DNA of 28,298 bases from Nemertoderma westbladi (lineage: Eukaryota > Xenacoelomorpha > Nemertodermatida > Nemertodermatidae): positions 1-28,298 of the forward strand of contig JAUCBJ010003742.1 of assembly GCA_032718475.1 (NCBI GenBank). Reading direction: 5' to 3'. Made by a program: the position numbers and the translations under genes. Below, one piece after another: positions 9,225 through 19,400 of this stretch. Position 1 is the stretch's first letter. The number at the start of each line of letters is the position of its first letter. Under the pieces are notes generated by a model that was not told the DNA's origin, ran no database searches, and saw nothing but the letters and a program-made list of their open reading frames with translations.

Positions 9225-10526
9225 ATGTCATCCGAAACTCCCGTTTGCCCGTTGTTCAGCGGCAGTAAACTAATACTGGCCCCTATGGTGCGTATCGGTA
9301 CCCTTCCAACCCGCCTACTGGCCCTCGATATGGGGGCCGACCTGGTCTACTCGCCGGAGTTAATTGACCTGAAACTATCGCGTTGTACCCGGCGCTGCGT
9401 CAACGGAATAATAGAATTCGCGTTGCCGTGCGGCGAGGTCGTCCTGCGAACGTGCGACGCAGAACGCGGGCGATTAGTCGTTCAGATCGGTTCGAGTGAT
9501 GCCGCTACGGCGCTGGCAGCAGCTCGCGTCGTAGAATCGGACGCTTCCGCCGTCGATTTAAACATGGGTTGTCCTAAATCCTTCTCGATATCCGGGGGGA
9601 TGGGAGCCGCTCTCCTAAGTAAACCCGAGAAAATCCACGAGATTCTCTCAACCTTAGTTCGGAATCTATCCGTTCCGGTTTCTTGCAAGATGCGAATCCT
9701 CCCAGGGATATCGGAAACTCTATCGTTGGTCGACGTTATTCTCTCCACCGGTGTTTCCGCGGTGGCGGTCCACGGGCGCACCAAGGAGCAGCGGCCGGGT
9801 GACCCGGTGGACTGCGCGGCGATCGCGCGGATAGTAGAACGCGCTGCCGACAGCGGGACCGCGGTCGTAGCCAACGGGGGCTCCGAGTCTGTAATCCGAA
9901 CACATTCCGACATCGATGTATTCCGTCGGCTCACCGGGGCGGCTTCCGTTATGCTGGCTCGCGGCGCGCAACGCAACCCCAGTATATTCCGGGTAGAAGG
10001 GGAGCTAACTCGATACGATGTTATACGGCTATATCTCGAGAAATGCTTAGAGTTTGGTAACGAGTTCCCGAATACTAAGTACTGCGTTCAGCAGATTCTC
10101 CGAGAGGATCAATCGTTAACGCCGCGAGGGGTCGCCCTAGTTGCGGCGAGGTCCTTGCCCGAGATTTATAAGTTATGGGGGTTGGAAGCGGGTTTATATT
10201 CGCGTGTAGAGTCTGTAGGGAGTTGTAGACGGGAGGTTAACGGCGTGATTGTCGGGAGTTTGGTCTATAATAAACGTATGTATCGCGGTTGTTCTAGAAC
10301 TCCTAAATCCGTGTTGGTGGATTGGTGTAAATCCCGGCGTGTAAAGGCCCCCGTGTACCGCTGTACGGAGGATGATAATAGACAGTTCACTTGCGTTCTA
10401 GAACTATCCGGGTGTTTGTATAGCAACTCGATAGTCGAGCAATCTAAGCGAGTGGCTGAACAGAGTGTAGCGTTAGTGTGTTTGCAGGAGTTGGGTTTAG
10501 TTCGTTTGTTGGATTCTATTAATTAG
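9225..10526 (+). CDS. DUS2: tRNA-dihydrouridine(20) synthase, DUS2
   Basis: Encodes 433 aa from the ATG at 9225 (MSSETPVCPL; G at -3). The open frame extends a little upstream, but only from a TTG. DUS2 uses FMN and NAD(P)H to reduce a uridine in the tRNA D-loop, position 20 in eukaryotes. Visible landmarks: FMN-barrel start LAPMVRIGTLPTRLLALD (18-35); active-site loop DLNMGCPK with the catalytic Cys at residue 116, the same number as I recall for human DUS2; SCKMR with Lys155; AVHGRTKEQRP (181-191); VVANGGS (214-220); ARGAQRNPSIF (245-255); helical domain with NTKYCVQQILRE (283-294). A C-terminal double-stranded-RNA-binding domain follows at about 358-425 (TPKSVLVDWCKS to VCLQELGL), which is characteristic of animal DUS2. 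The C-terminal extension of human DUS2 is absent. The whole gene is one uninterrupted, GC- and CpG-rich ORF, whereas vertebrate DUS2 has many introns. Confidence 0.96.
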   Translation: MSSETPVCPLFSGSKLILAPMVRIGTLPTRLLALDMGADLVYSPELIDLKLSRCTRRCVNGIIEFALPCGEVVLRTCDAERGRLVVQIGSSDAATALAAARVVESDASAVDLNMGCPKSFSISGGMGAALLSKPEKIHEILSTLVRNLSVPVSCKMRILPGISETLSLVDVILSTGVSAVAVHGRTKEQRPGDPVDCAAIARIVERAADSGTAVVANGGSESVIRTHSDIDVFRRLTGAASVMLARGAQRNPSIFRVEGELTRYDVIRLYLEKCLEFGNEFPNTKYCVQQILREDQSLTPRGVALVAARSLPEIYKLWGLEAGLYSRVESVGSCRREVNGVIVGSLVYNKRMYRGCSRTPKSVLVDWCKSRRVKAPVYRCTEDDNRQFTCVLELSGCLYSNSIVEQSKRVAEQSVALVCLQELGLVRLLDSIN

Positions 10527-10768
10527 ATCAGGTTGTATAATGAATTGGGCTAATTTATATCCGCGGGGATAATTCTAACGTTAAAATGGGCGGGTGTCGA
10601 ACATACGTGACACTTTGTGCCGATGGGGGAGGGGGGGTCTCACATTTGTCTAAGGAACTTATCTTAATACAAATTTTCTTATATTTATGTGAAATATTGT
10701 TTCTAATATCATATCTACATGCAATACCATCAAGGAGCAGTTTACAGTGCCACGTTATTCTAACCAAT

Positions 10769-10819
10769 CCCCCCCCCCCCCCCCCCCCCCCCACCCACCC
10801 ACCCCACCCACCCCACCTG
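10769..10819 (+). repeat. Poly-C tract followed by CCCA repeats
   Basis: Twenty-four C residues (10769-10792), then ACCC/ACCCC repeats to about 10819. On the minus strand this is a long G-run with GGGT spacing, a strong G-quadruplex candidate. Run length is likely polymorphic and hard to sequence accurately. Confidence 0.95.
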
Positions 10820-11124
10820 TCTTTATTATTGTGCCTTACTGTTGGTTACTTACTGTTGTTGGTTACACTGTGCAGTTAATTATAATAAGGTGTTGATAAA
10901 TAATAAATGCCGTTGAATCAACTGTAAATAAGTATTGTTAGATTTATTTTAATTAATTAAATAGTGTTTCGGTATGTGCTGTAAGTATATGGATCAGATT
11001 ATGGTTCGGTGTTTATTAATCTGGGTTTAATTAATTATAGGGAATTGAATATTTATTATTTTTTATACTAATAAACAGTTAAAATATAATCAATTATTTA
11101 TTTCTTATTAAAACAGCGTCAAAT

Positions 11125-11151
11125 GGGGGGGGGGGGGGGGGGGGGGGGGGG
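11125..11151 (+). repeat. Poly-G tract, 27 bases
   Basis: Uninterrupted G-run in AT-rich DNA about 330 bp upstream of the first SUCLA2 exon in the window. Confidence 0.95.
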
Positions 11152-11479
11152 TAAAAGTTGTTGATAACTCGTAATTATTGTTTTAGTTTGAATTATTCAG
11201 GTTAAGTTTAAATCTTACGGCCAACGTAAAAAATCACGTAGTTACCGAAACTAACCCAAACAACAATCAGCAGATCGGTAAGTGTTGCCCCAGAAAGGTG
11301 GCTTTCTCGGGAGGCCAAGGCGAGAAAAGCCAATGGATTTAAGGGACAATCGGGGTCTCCTCTCTGCGATAATCTATCAATAAATGAGAAAATAGAGCAT
11401 TCAGGAGGGGTTAACGTAGTTTTATTCAATTACTTGTATTGTAGTATCTATTCTAAATGTTTTTTTTTCTTTATTTTAG

Positions 11480-11644
11480 GTCTGACACGCGAACAAGGCA
11501 TTTTAATGGCCGAGAGACTTGGTTTTAGCCCGGTTACTGTTGAACAAGCAGCCGACATTATGATCAAGTTATACCAGTTATTCCTAAAATACGATAGTTC
11601 GTTGATAGAAATAAACCCTCTCAGCATTGATATCTCCAATAAAG
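11480..11644 (+). CDS. SUCLA2: SUCLA2 exon (succinyl-CoA synthetase ADP-forming beta), part 1 of 3 in window
   Basis: A pyrimidine-rich tract ending TTATTTTAG gives the acceptor at 11478-11479. The exon supplies two bases of a split Gly codon, then 54 codons (LTREQGILMAERLGF ... LYQLFLKYDSSLIEINPLS), and ends one base into the next codon at a GTGGGA donor (11645). This covers the end of the ATP-grasp domain, including EINP, the region that contributes metal/nucleotide ligands in this family. The mitochondrial enzyme pairs with the SUCLG1 alpha subunit to convert succinyl-CoA and ADP to succinate and ATP. The donor was chosen because it alone joins in phase to the next exon to give Val-Leu-Cys-Met-Asp, the expected family sequence. 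Earlier exons are not seen in the window. Confidence 0.9.
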
Positions 11645-11737
11645 GTGGGAAGGGGCTCCTCACACCTATGATTTTAAGTAAATGTTTCAAAGTATTTTAT
11701 ATGGCACTGGAAATAAAGTCAGCAGGCCTCCCAGAGT

Positions 11738-11823
11738 TTCCTTTTTTTCCTTTATTTTCGAACGTTTCCTTTTTTTTTAGAACGATTCCTTTTTTTAGAA
11801 CGATTCCTTTATTCCTTTTTTTG
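11738..11823 (+). repeat. T-rich degenerate tandem repeat
   Basis: Units of TTTAGAACGATTCC plus CTTTTTT recur about three times with T-run length changes. It lies just upstream of an acceptor-like AG and supplies a long polypyrimidine tract. Confidence 0.7.
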
Positions 11824-11858
11824 TCCATTTTCACATTTGTTTCCTCTTTTTGGTTTAG

Positions 11859-12010
11859 AAGATCAACTTCAGCTTGCTGATGATATTGACAAGGTTATAA
11901 GTATAACAGAGATTGACGGGCATAATAATGCCGATTTTTATTTTGAGTATCTTTATTTTGACAAAAATCACAGGCTAAGCTACCATACAAATGTAGCAGT
12001 TGAGGGAACT
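11859..12010 (+). other. Exon-like open segment inside the SUCLA2 intron
   Basis: After a long pyrimidine tract and TTTAG (AG at 11857-11858), an open stretch encodes EDQLQLADDIDKVISITEID and further polar/aromatic residues, closing at ACT|GTAAAT (GT at 12011). It could accept the phase-1 end of the preceding SUCLA2 exon. However, its 152-bp length is not a multiple of three, so inclusion would put the next exon out of frame. I do not recognise the peptide. It could be a poison exon, a relic of another gene, or chance. Confidence 0.25.
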
Positions 12011-12032
12011 GTAAATATATTTATTTTCTGAT

Positions 12033-12061
12033 GGGGGGGGGGGGGGGGGGGGGGGTGGGGG
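12033..12061 (+). repeat. Poly-G tract with one interruption
   Basis: Twenty-three G residues (12033-12055), a T, then five more G residues. Third homopolymeric G/C run within 1.3 kb. Confidence 0.95.
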
Positions 12062-12991
12062 ATATATTATTGTTGACACAAAACCCGCCTTGCTGAATTA
12101 ATATTGTTGTTTTTCAATTTAGGGAAAGGAACAGGTTGCAGTGGTAGTCTATTCTAACCAAACAATGTAGTAAAGCCTATAACAAGGGTTATAGTTTCAT
12201 TTTTGCTCGTAATCAGCTATTATTTGCATCCGTTTTCCTCTGGAGATGGATGAATTTTGATTGAGTCAAAAAGTATTTTTGTTACTTATATAAATGTAGC
12301 CACGACCGGAAATCCGTAGCAAAGTTTTTATATCACTTTCAAACTAAAGTTCTATTTACAAGTGTTTGATAAACCTCTATCACTGTATCAATGACCATCA
12401 ATCGGCCGAGCTCAACCATCTCTGATAACTAGGCAAAAAGGTGAAAATTAGAAACATACAGTGACGTTTCTTAATAGGCCTATATATATAAGGTTAATGA
12501 AATATAATGTTTACTATCCTTTTTTAAATATAATATCAGTTCAGAACTTTTGTTTTTTGAAGTTTTTTGAACTGCATCCTATCCTTTTTTTCCTTTTTTT
12601 TTTTGAAAATATAATTTCCTTTTTTTCATCGATTTTTTTTGGCTGGGAGGGCTGAAAGTGCTTATAATACTTTATTTTCACTAAACAAGAGCACAATGAG
12701 CATTTCAAAAACGAAAACTACCTGGACAAACAAACTATAACCACGTTTATAATAAGTATAGGTAATTTAAGTTCTGCCAGTTTTCCCGTATGCTGTATAC
12801 GTGTCAAACAGGGACAATAGAACTTTAGAACATCTTCTTTACTTTAGTTAGTTACAAGGCATGAAAATATGGAGGTGTGAAATAGAGTCCTACATTTCTT
12901 GGTACCCGTAATTGGCAAGACAAAAAAATAGTTTATATAACCAGAGTGAAATAAAGTAAATAATAAATAATATGTTATTTATCTATTGTAG

Positions 12992-13153
12992 TTCTATGTA
13001 TGGACTGTAAGTTGAATATTGACGAAACCGCCTTCTACAGACAAGAAGACCTCTTCCGGCTACGTGATTGGTCACAAGAAGATGAGCGGGATGTCAAGGC
13101 CACTAAAGCTGGTATTAATTACATTGGTCTAGACGGGGACATTGGCTGTTTAG
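12992..13153 (+). CDS. SUCLA2: SUCLA2 exon, part 2 of 3 in window
   Basis: Acceptor CTATTGTAG (AG at 12990-12991) and donor TTAG|GTAATA (GT at 13154). It completes a Val codon from the previous exon, then encodes 53 residues including [26 protein letters not shown] and [12 protein letters not shown], and passes one base to the next exon. The ...DW(S/T)QEDERD... segment and YIGLDGxIGCL identify the ADP-forming SUCLA2 paralogue; the GTP-forming SUCLG2 differs clearly here. It spans the junction of the ATP-grasp and CoA-ligase domains. Confidence 0.95.
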
Positions 13154-13289
13154 GTAATAATAAGAATAACTATTTGTTCTTTGACCCAGAGATGTAGCCG
13201 GTCCACCTCCGCCCCAAATGTTAACAAATATAAATATGGTATTATTAGACATCCAGTGAATTTATACTGTATGTAATTCTTTGTACTAG

Positions 13290-13432
13290 TCAATGGAGCG
13301 GGTCTCGCTATGGCAACAATGGATATCATCAAACTTCACAACGGAACTCCGGCGAATTTCTTAGATATCGGTGGAGGAGCTACGGCCGAACAAGTTAGAG
13401 AAGCGTTCGCTTTAATAACGTCCGACGAAAAG
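13290..13432 (+). CDS. SUCLA2: SUCLA2 exon, part 3 of 3 in window
   Basis: Acceptor TTGTACTAG (AG at 13288-13289). Completes a Val codon, then encodes [20 protein letters not shown], then a segment with [19 protein letters not shown], ending TSDEK in phase 0 at the donor AAG|GTTAGT (GT at 13433). This is the start of the CoA-ligase domain; [11 protein letters not shown] and the GGGA turn are family hallmarks. Joining all three exons gives a continuous frame of about 156 residues. The expected next segment (in the family, starting with a VNIFGG-type motif) is not found in the remaining 14.8 kb, so the next intron must run beyond the window. Confidence 0.96.
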
Positions 13433-13438
13433 GTTAGT
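13430..13438 (+). promoter_or_regulatory. SUCLA2 5' splice site, embedded in the first minisatellite unit
   Basis: AAG|GTTAGT matches the donor consensus well. The same GGTTAGTTAAC string opens every unit of the adjoining array, so the authentic donor is the first of roughly 155 copies of the intronic half of the signal. Confidence 0.9.
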
Positions 13439-16400
13439 TAACCTAAAGCCCGGGAGATCTTGGGGTGTTAGTGGCATTAGACGGAATGGTTAGTTAACTA
13501 CGGGAGATCTTGGGGTGTTAGTGGCATTAGACGGAATGGTTAGTTAACTACGGGAGATCTTGGGGTGTTAGTGGCATTAGATGGGATGGTTAGTTACTAC
13601 GGGAGATCTTGGGGTGTTAGTGGCATTAGACGGAATGGTTAGTTAACTATACGGGAGATGTTGGGGTGTTAGTGGCAATAGATGGGATGGTTAGTTACTA
13701 CGGGAGATCTTGGGGTGTTAGTGGCATTAGACGGAATGGTTAGTTAACTATACGGGAGATATTGGGGTGTTAGTGGCATTAGACGGAATGGTTAGTTACT
13801 ACGGGAGATCTTGGGGTGTTAGTGGCATTAGACGGAATGGTTAGTTAACTACGGGAGATCTTGGGGTGTTAGTGGCATTAGACGGAATGGTTAGTTACTA
13901 CGGGAGATCTTGGGGTGTTAGTGGCATTAGACGGAATGGTTAGTTAACTACGGGATATATTGGGGTGTTAGTGGCATTAGACGGAATGGTTAGTTAACTA
14001 CGGGAGATCTTGGGGTGTTAGTGGCATTAGACGGAATGGTTAGTTAACTACGGGAGATCTTGGGGTGTTAGTGGCATTAGACGGAATGGTTAGTTAACTA
14101 TACGGGAGATATTGGGGTGTTAGTGGCATTAGACGGAATGGTTAGTTACTACGGGAGATCTTGGGGTGTTAGTGGCATTAGACGGAATGGTTAGTTAACT
14201 ACGGGAGATCTTGGGGTGTTAGTGGCATTAGACGGAATGGTTAGTTACTACGGGAGATCTTGGGGTGTTAGTGGCATTAGACGGAATGGTTAGTTAACTA
14301 CGGGATATATTGGGGTGTTAGTGGCATTAGACGGAATGGTTAGTTAACTACGGGAGATCTTGGGGTGTTAGTGGCATTAGACGGAATGGTTAGTTAACTA
14401 CGGGAGATCTTGGGGTGTTAGTGGCATTAGACGGAATGGTTAGTTAACTATACGGGAGATATTGGGGTGTTAGTGGCATTAGACGGAATGGTTAGTTACT
14501 ACGGGAGATCTTGGGGTGTTAGTGGCATTAGGCGGAATGGTTAGTTAACTACGGGAGATCTTGGGGTGTTAGTGGCATTAGACGGAATGGTTAATTAACT
14601 ATACGGGAGATATTGGGGTGTTAGTGGCATTAGACGGAATGGTTAGTTACTACGGGAGATCTTGGGGTGTTAGTGGCATTAGACGGAATGGTTAGTTAAC
14701 TACGGGAGATCTTGGGGTGTTAGTGGCATTAGACGGAATGGTTAGTTAACTACGGGAGATCTTGGGGTGTTAGTGGCATTAGACGGAATGGTTAGTTAAC
14801 TATACGGGAGATATTGGGGTGTTAGTGGCATTAGACGGAATGGTTAGTTACTACGGGAGATCTTGGGGTGTTAGTGGCATTAGACGGAATGGTTAGTTAA
14901 CTACGGGAGATCTTGGGGTGTTAGTGGCATTAGACGGAATGGTTAGTTAACTATACGGGAGATATTGGGGTGTTAGTGGCATTAGACGGAATGGTTAGTT
15001 ACTACGGGAGATATTGGGGTGTTAGTGGCATTAGACGGAATGGTTAGTTATCTACGGGAGATCTTGGGGTGTTAGTGGCATTAGACGGAATGGTTAGTTA
15101 ACTACGGGAGATCTTGGGGTGTTAGTGGCATTAGACGGAATGGTTAGTTAACTACGGGAGATCTTGGGGTGTTAGTGGCATTAGACGGAATGGTTAGTTA
15201 ACTATACGGGAGATATTGGGGTGTTAGTGGCATTAGACGGAATGGTTAGTTACTACGGGAGATCTTGGGGTGTTAGTGGCGTTAGACGGAATGGTTAGTT
15301 AACTACGGGAGATCTTGGGGTGTTAGTGGCATTAGATGGGATGGTTAGTTAACTACGGGAGATCTTGGGGTGTTAGTGGCATTAGACGGAATGGTTAGTT
15401 AACTATACGGGAGATATTGGGGTGTTAGTGGCATTAGACGGAATGGTTAGTTACTACGGGAGATCTTGGGGTGTTAGTGGCGTTAGACGGAATGGTTAGT
15501 TAACTATACGGGAGATATTGGGGTGTTAGTGGCATTAGACGGAATGGTTAGTTACTACGGGAGATCTTGGGGTGTTAGTGGCATTAGACGGAATGGTTAG
15601 TTAACTATACGGGAGATATTGGGGTGTTAGTGGCATTAGACGGAATGGTTAGTTATCTACGGGAGATCTTGGGGTGTTAGTGGCATTATACGGAATGGTT
15701 AGTTAACTACGGGAGATCTTGGGGTGTTAGTGGCATTAGACGGAATGGTTAGTTAACTATACGGGAGATATTGGGGTGTTAGTGGCATTAGACGGAATGG
15801 TTAGTTACTACGGGAGATCTTGGGGTGTTAGTGGCGTTAGACGGAATGGTTAGTTAACTACGGGATATATTGGGGTGTTAGTGGCATTAGACGGAATGGT
15901 TAGTTACTACGGGAGATCTTGGGGTGTTAGTGGCATTAGACGGAATGGTTAGTTAACTACGGGAGATCTTGGGGTGTTAGTGGCATTAGACGGAATGGTT
16001 AGTTAACTACGGGAGATATTTGGGTGTTAGTGGCATTAGACGGAATGGTTAGTTAACTACGGGAGATATTGGGGTGTTAGTGGCATTAGACGGAATGGTT
16101 AGTTAACTACGGGATATATTGGGGTGTTAGTGGCATTAGACGGAATGGTTAGTTAACTACGAGAGATCTTGGGGTGTTAGTGGCATTAGACGGAATGGTT
16201 AGTTAACTACGGGAGATATTTGGGTGTTAGTGGCATTAGACGGAATGGTTAGTTAACTACGGGAGATATTGGGGTGTTAGTGGCATTAGACGGAATGGTT
16301 AGTTAACTATACGGGAGATATTGGGGTGTTAGTGGCATTAGACGGAATGGTTAGTTAACTGCGGGAGATATTGGGGTGTTAGTGGCATTAGATGGGATGG

Positions 16401-19400
16401 TTAGTTAACTATACGGGAGATATTGGGGTGTTAGTTGCATTAGACGGAATGGTTAGTTAACTACGGGAGATCTTGGGGTGTTAGTGGCATTAGACGGAAT
16501 GGTTAGTTAACTACGGGAGATATTGGGGTGTTAGTGGCATTAGACGGAATGGTTAGTTAACTACGGGATATATTGGGGTGTTAGTGGCATTAGGCGGAAT
16601 GGTTAGTTAACTACGGGAGATATTGGGGTGTTAGTGGCATTAGACGGAATGGTTAGTTAACTACGGGAGATATTGGGGTGTTAGTGGCATTAGACGGAAT
16701 GGTTAGTTAACTATACGGGCGATATTGGGGTGTTAGTGGCATTAGATGGGATGGTTAGTTAACTATACGGGAGATATTGGGGTGTTAGTGGCATTAGATG
16801 GGATGGTTAGTTAACTATTACGGGAGATATTGGGGTGTTAGTGGCATTAGATGGGATGGTTAGTTAACTATTACGGGAGATATTGGGGTGTTAGTGGCAT
16901 TAGACGGAATGGTTAGTTACTACGGGAGATATTGGGGTGTTAGTGGCATTAGACGGAATGGTTAGTTAACTACGGGAGATCTTGGGGTGTTAGTGGCATT
17001 AGACGGAATGGTTAGTTAACTACGGGAGATCTTGGGGTGTTAGTGGCATTAGACGGAATGGTTAGTTAACTATACGGGAGATATTGGGGTGTTAGTGGCA
17101 TTAGACGGATTGGTTAGTTAACTATACGGGAGATATTGGGGTGTTAGTGGCATTAGATGGGATGGTTAGTTAACTACGGGAGATCTTGGGGTGTTAGTGG
17201 CATTAGACGGAATGGTTAGTTAACTATACGGGAGATATTGGGGTGTTAGTGGCATTAGACGGAATGGTTAGTTAACTATACGGGAGATCTTGGGGTGTTA
17301 GTGGCATTAGACGGAATGGTTAGTTAACTACGGGAGATCTTGGGGTGTTAGTGGCATTAGACGGAATGGTTAGTTAACTACGGGAGATCTTGGGGTGTTA
17401 GTGGCATTAGACGGAATGGTTAGTTAACTATACGGGAGATATTGGGGTGTTAGTGGCATTAGACGGAATGGTTAGTTAACTATACGGGAGATATTGGGGT
17501 GTTAGTGGCATTAGACGGAATGGTTAGTTAACTATACGGGAGATCTTGGGGTGTTAGTGGCATTAGACGGAATGGTTAGTTAACTACGGGAGATCTTGGG
17601 GTGTTAGTGGCATTAGACGGAATGGTTAGTTAACTACGGGAGGTCTTGGGGTGTTAGTGGCATTAGACGGAATGGTTAGTTAACTATACGGGAGATATTG
17701 GGGTGTTAGTGGCATTAGACGGAATGGTTAGTTAACTATACGGGAGATCTTGGGGTGTTAGTGGCATTAGACGGAATGGTTAGTTAACTACGGGGGATCT
17801 TGGGGTGTTAGTGGCATTAGACGGAATGGTTAGTTAACTACGGGAGATCTTGGGGTGTTAGTGGCATTAGACGGAATGGTTAGTTAACTATACGGGAGAT
17901 ATTGGGGTGTTAGTGGCATTAGACGGAATGGTTAGTTAACTACACGGGAGATCTTGGGGTGTTAGTGGCATTAGACGGAATGGTTAGTTAACTACGGGAG
18001 ATCTTGGGGTGTTAGTGGCATTAGACGGAATGGTTAGTTAACTATGCGGGAGATATTGGGGTGTTAGTGGCATTAGACGGAATGGTTAGTTAACTACGGG
18101 AGATCTTGGGGTGTTAGTGGCATTAGACGGAATGGTTAGTTAACTATGGGAGATCTTGGGGTGTTACTGGCATTAGACGGAATGGTTAGTTAACTATACG
18201 GGAGATATTGGGGTGTTAGTGGCATTAGATGGGATGGTTAGTTAACTATACGGGATAAATTGGGGTGTTAGTGGCATTAGACGGAATGGTTAGTTAACTA
18301 CGGGATATATTGGGGTGTTAGTGGCATTAGACGGAATGGTTAGTTACTACGGGAGATATTGGGGTGTTAGTGGCATTAGACGGAATGGTTAGTTAACTAC
18401 GGGATATATTGGGGTGTTAGTGGCATTAGACGGAATGGTTAGTTACTATGGGAGATCTTGGGGTGTTAGTGGCATTAGACGGAATGGTTAGTTAACTACG
18501 GGAGATCTTGGGGTGTTAGTGGCATTAGACGGAATGGTTAGTTAACTATACGGGAGATATTGGGGTGTTAGTGGCATTAGATGGGATGGTTAGTTAACTA
18601 TACGGGAGAAATTGGGGTGTTAGTGGCATTAGACGGAATGGTTAGTTAACTACGGGATATATTGGGGTGTTAGTGGCATTAGACGGAATGGTTAGTTACT
18701 GCGGGAGATATTGGGGTGTTAGTGGCATTAGACGGAATGGTTAGTTAACTACGGGATATATTGGGGTGTTAGTGGCATTAGACGGAATGGTTAGTTACTA
18801 CGGGAGATATTGGGGTGTTAGTGGCATTAGACGGAATGGTTAGTTAACTATACGGGAGATATTGGGGTGTTAGTGGCATTAGACGGAATGGTTAGTTAAC
18901 TATACGGGAGATATTTGGGTGTTAGTGGCATTAGATGGGATGGTTAGTTAACTATACGGGAGAAATTGGGGTGTTAGTGGCATTAGACGGAATGGTTAGT
19001 TAACTACGGGATATATTGGGGTGTTAGTGGCATTAGACGGAATGGTTAGTTACTACGGGAGATATTGGGGTGTTAGTGGCATTAGACGGAATGGTTAGTT
19101 AACTATACGGGAGATCTTGGGGTGTTAGTGGCATTAGACGGAATGGTTAGTTAACTACGGGGGATCTTGGGGTGTTAGTGGCATTAGACGGAATGGTTAG
19201 TTTACTACGGGAGATCTTGGGGTGTTAGTGGCATTAGACGGAATGGTTAGTTAACTATACGGGAGATATTGGGGTGTTAGTGGCATTAGACGGAATGGTT
19301 AGTTAACTACGGGAGATCTTGGGGTGTTAGTGGCATTAGACGGAATGGTTAGTTAACTATACGGGAGATATTGGGGTGTTAGTGGCATTAGACGGAATGG

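Larger units (their letters stand above)
10527..11479. other. DUS2 3' flank and intron upstream of SUCLA2 exon
   Basis: Contains a possible polyadenylation signal for DUS2 (AATAAA at 10902-10907), a poly-C run and a poly-G run listed separately, and AT-rich DNA. The more GC-rich block 11215-11420 has a 73-aa open frame on the minus strand without recognisable motifs. I see no SUCLA2 exon here. Confidence 0.5.
11645..12991 (+). other. SUCLA2 intron, 1.35 kb
   Basis: Begins GTGGGA and ends CTATTGTAG. It holds a T-rich degenerate repeat, an exon-like open segment and a poly-G run, all listed separately, and otherwise AT-rich DNA with one TAGGCCTA palindrome near 12476. Confidence 0.85.

Noticed and set aside
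10586-10879. 97-codon frame across the poly-C tract
   Set aside because: The apparent proline run is the homopolymer; no coding signal.
11208-11429. 73-codon minus-strand frame and a plus-strand HSGGVNV peptide near 11398 resembling a SUCLA2 motif
   Set aside because: The surrounding residues do not match SUCLA2, and no splice sites fit; judged coincidence, though the block is GC-richer than its surroundings.
13150-13332. Minus-strand 60-codon frame over SUCLA2 exons
   Set aside because: Antisense shadow of the SUCLA2 exons and the short intron between them.
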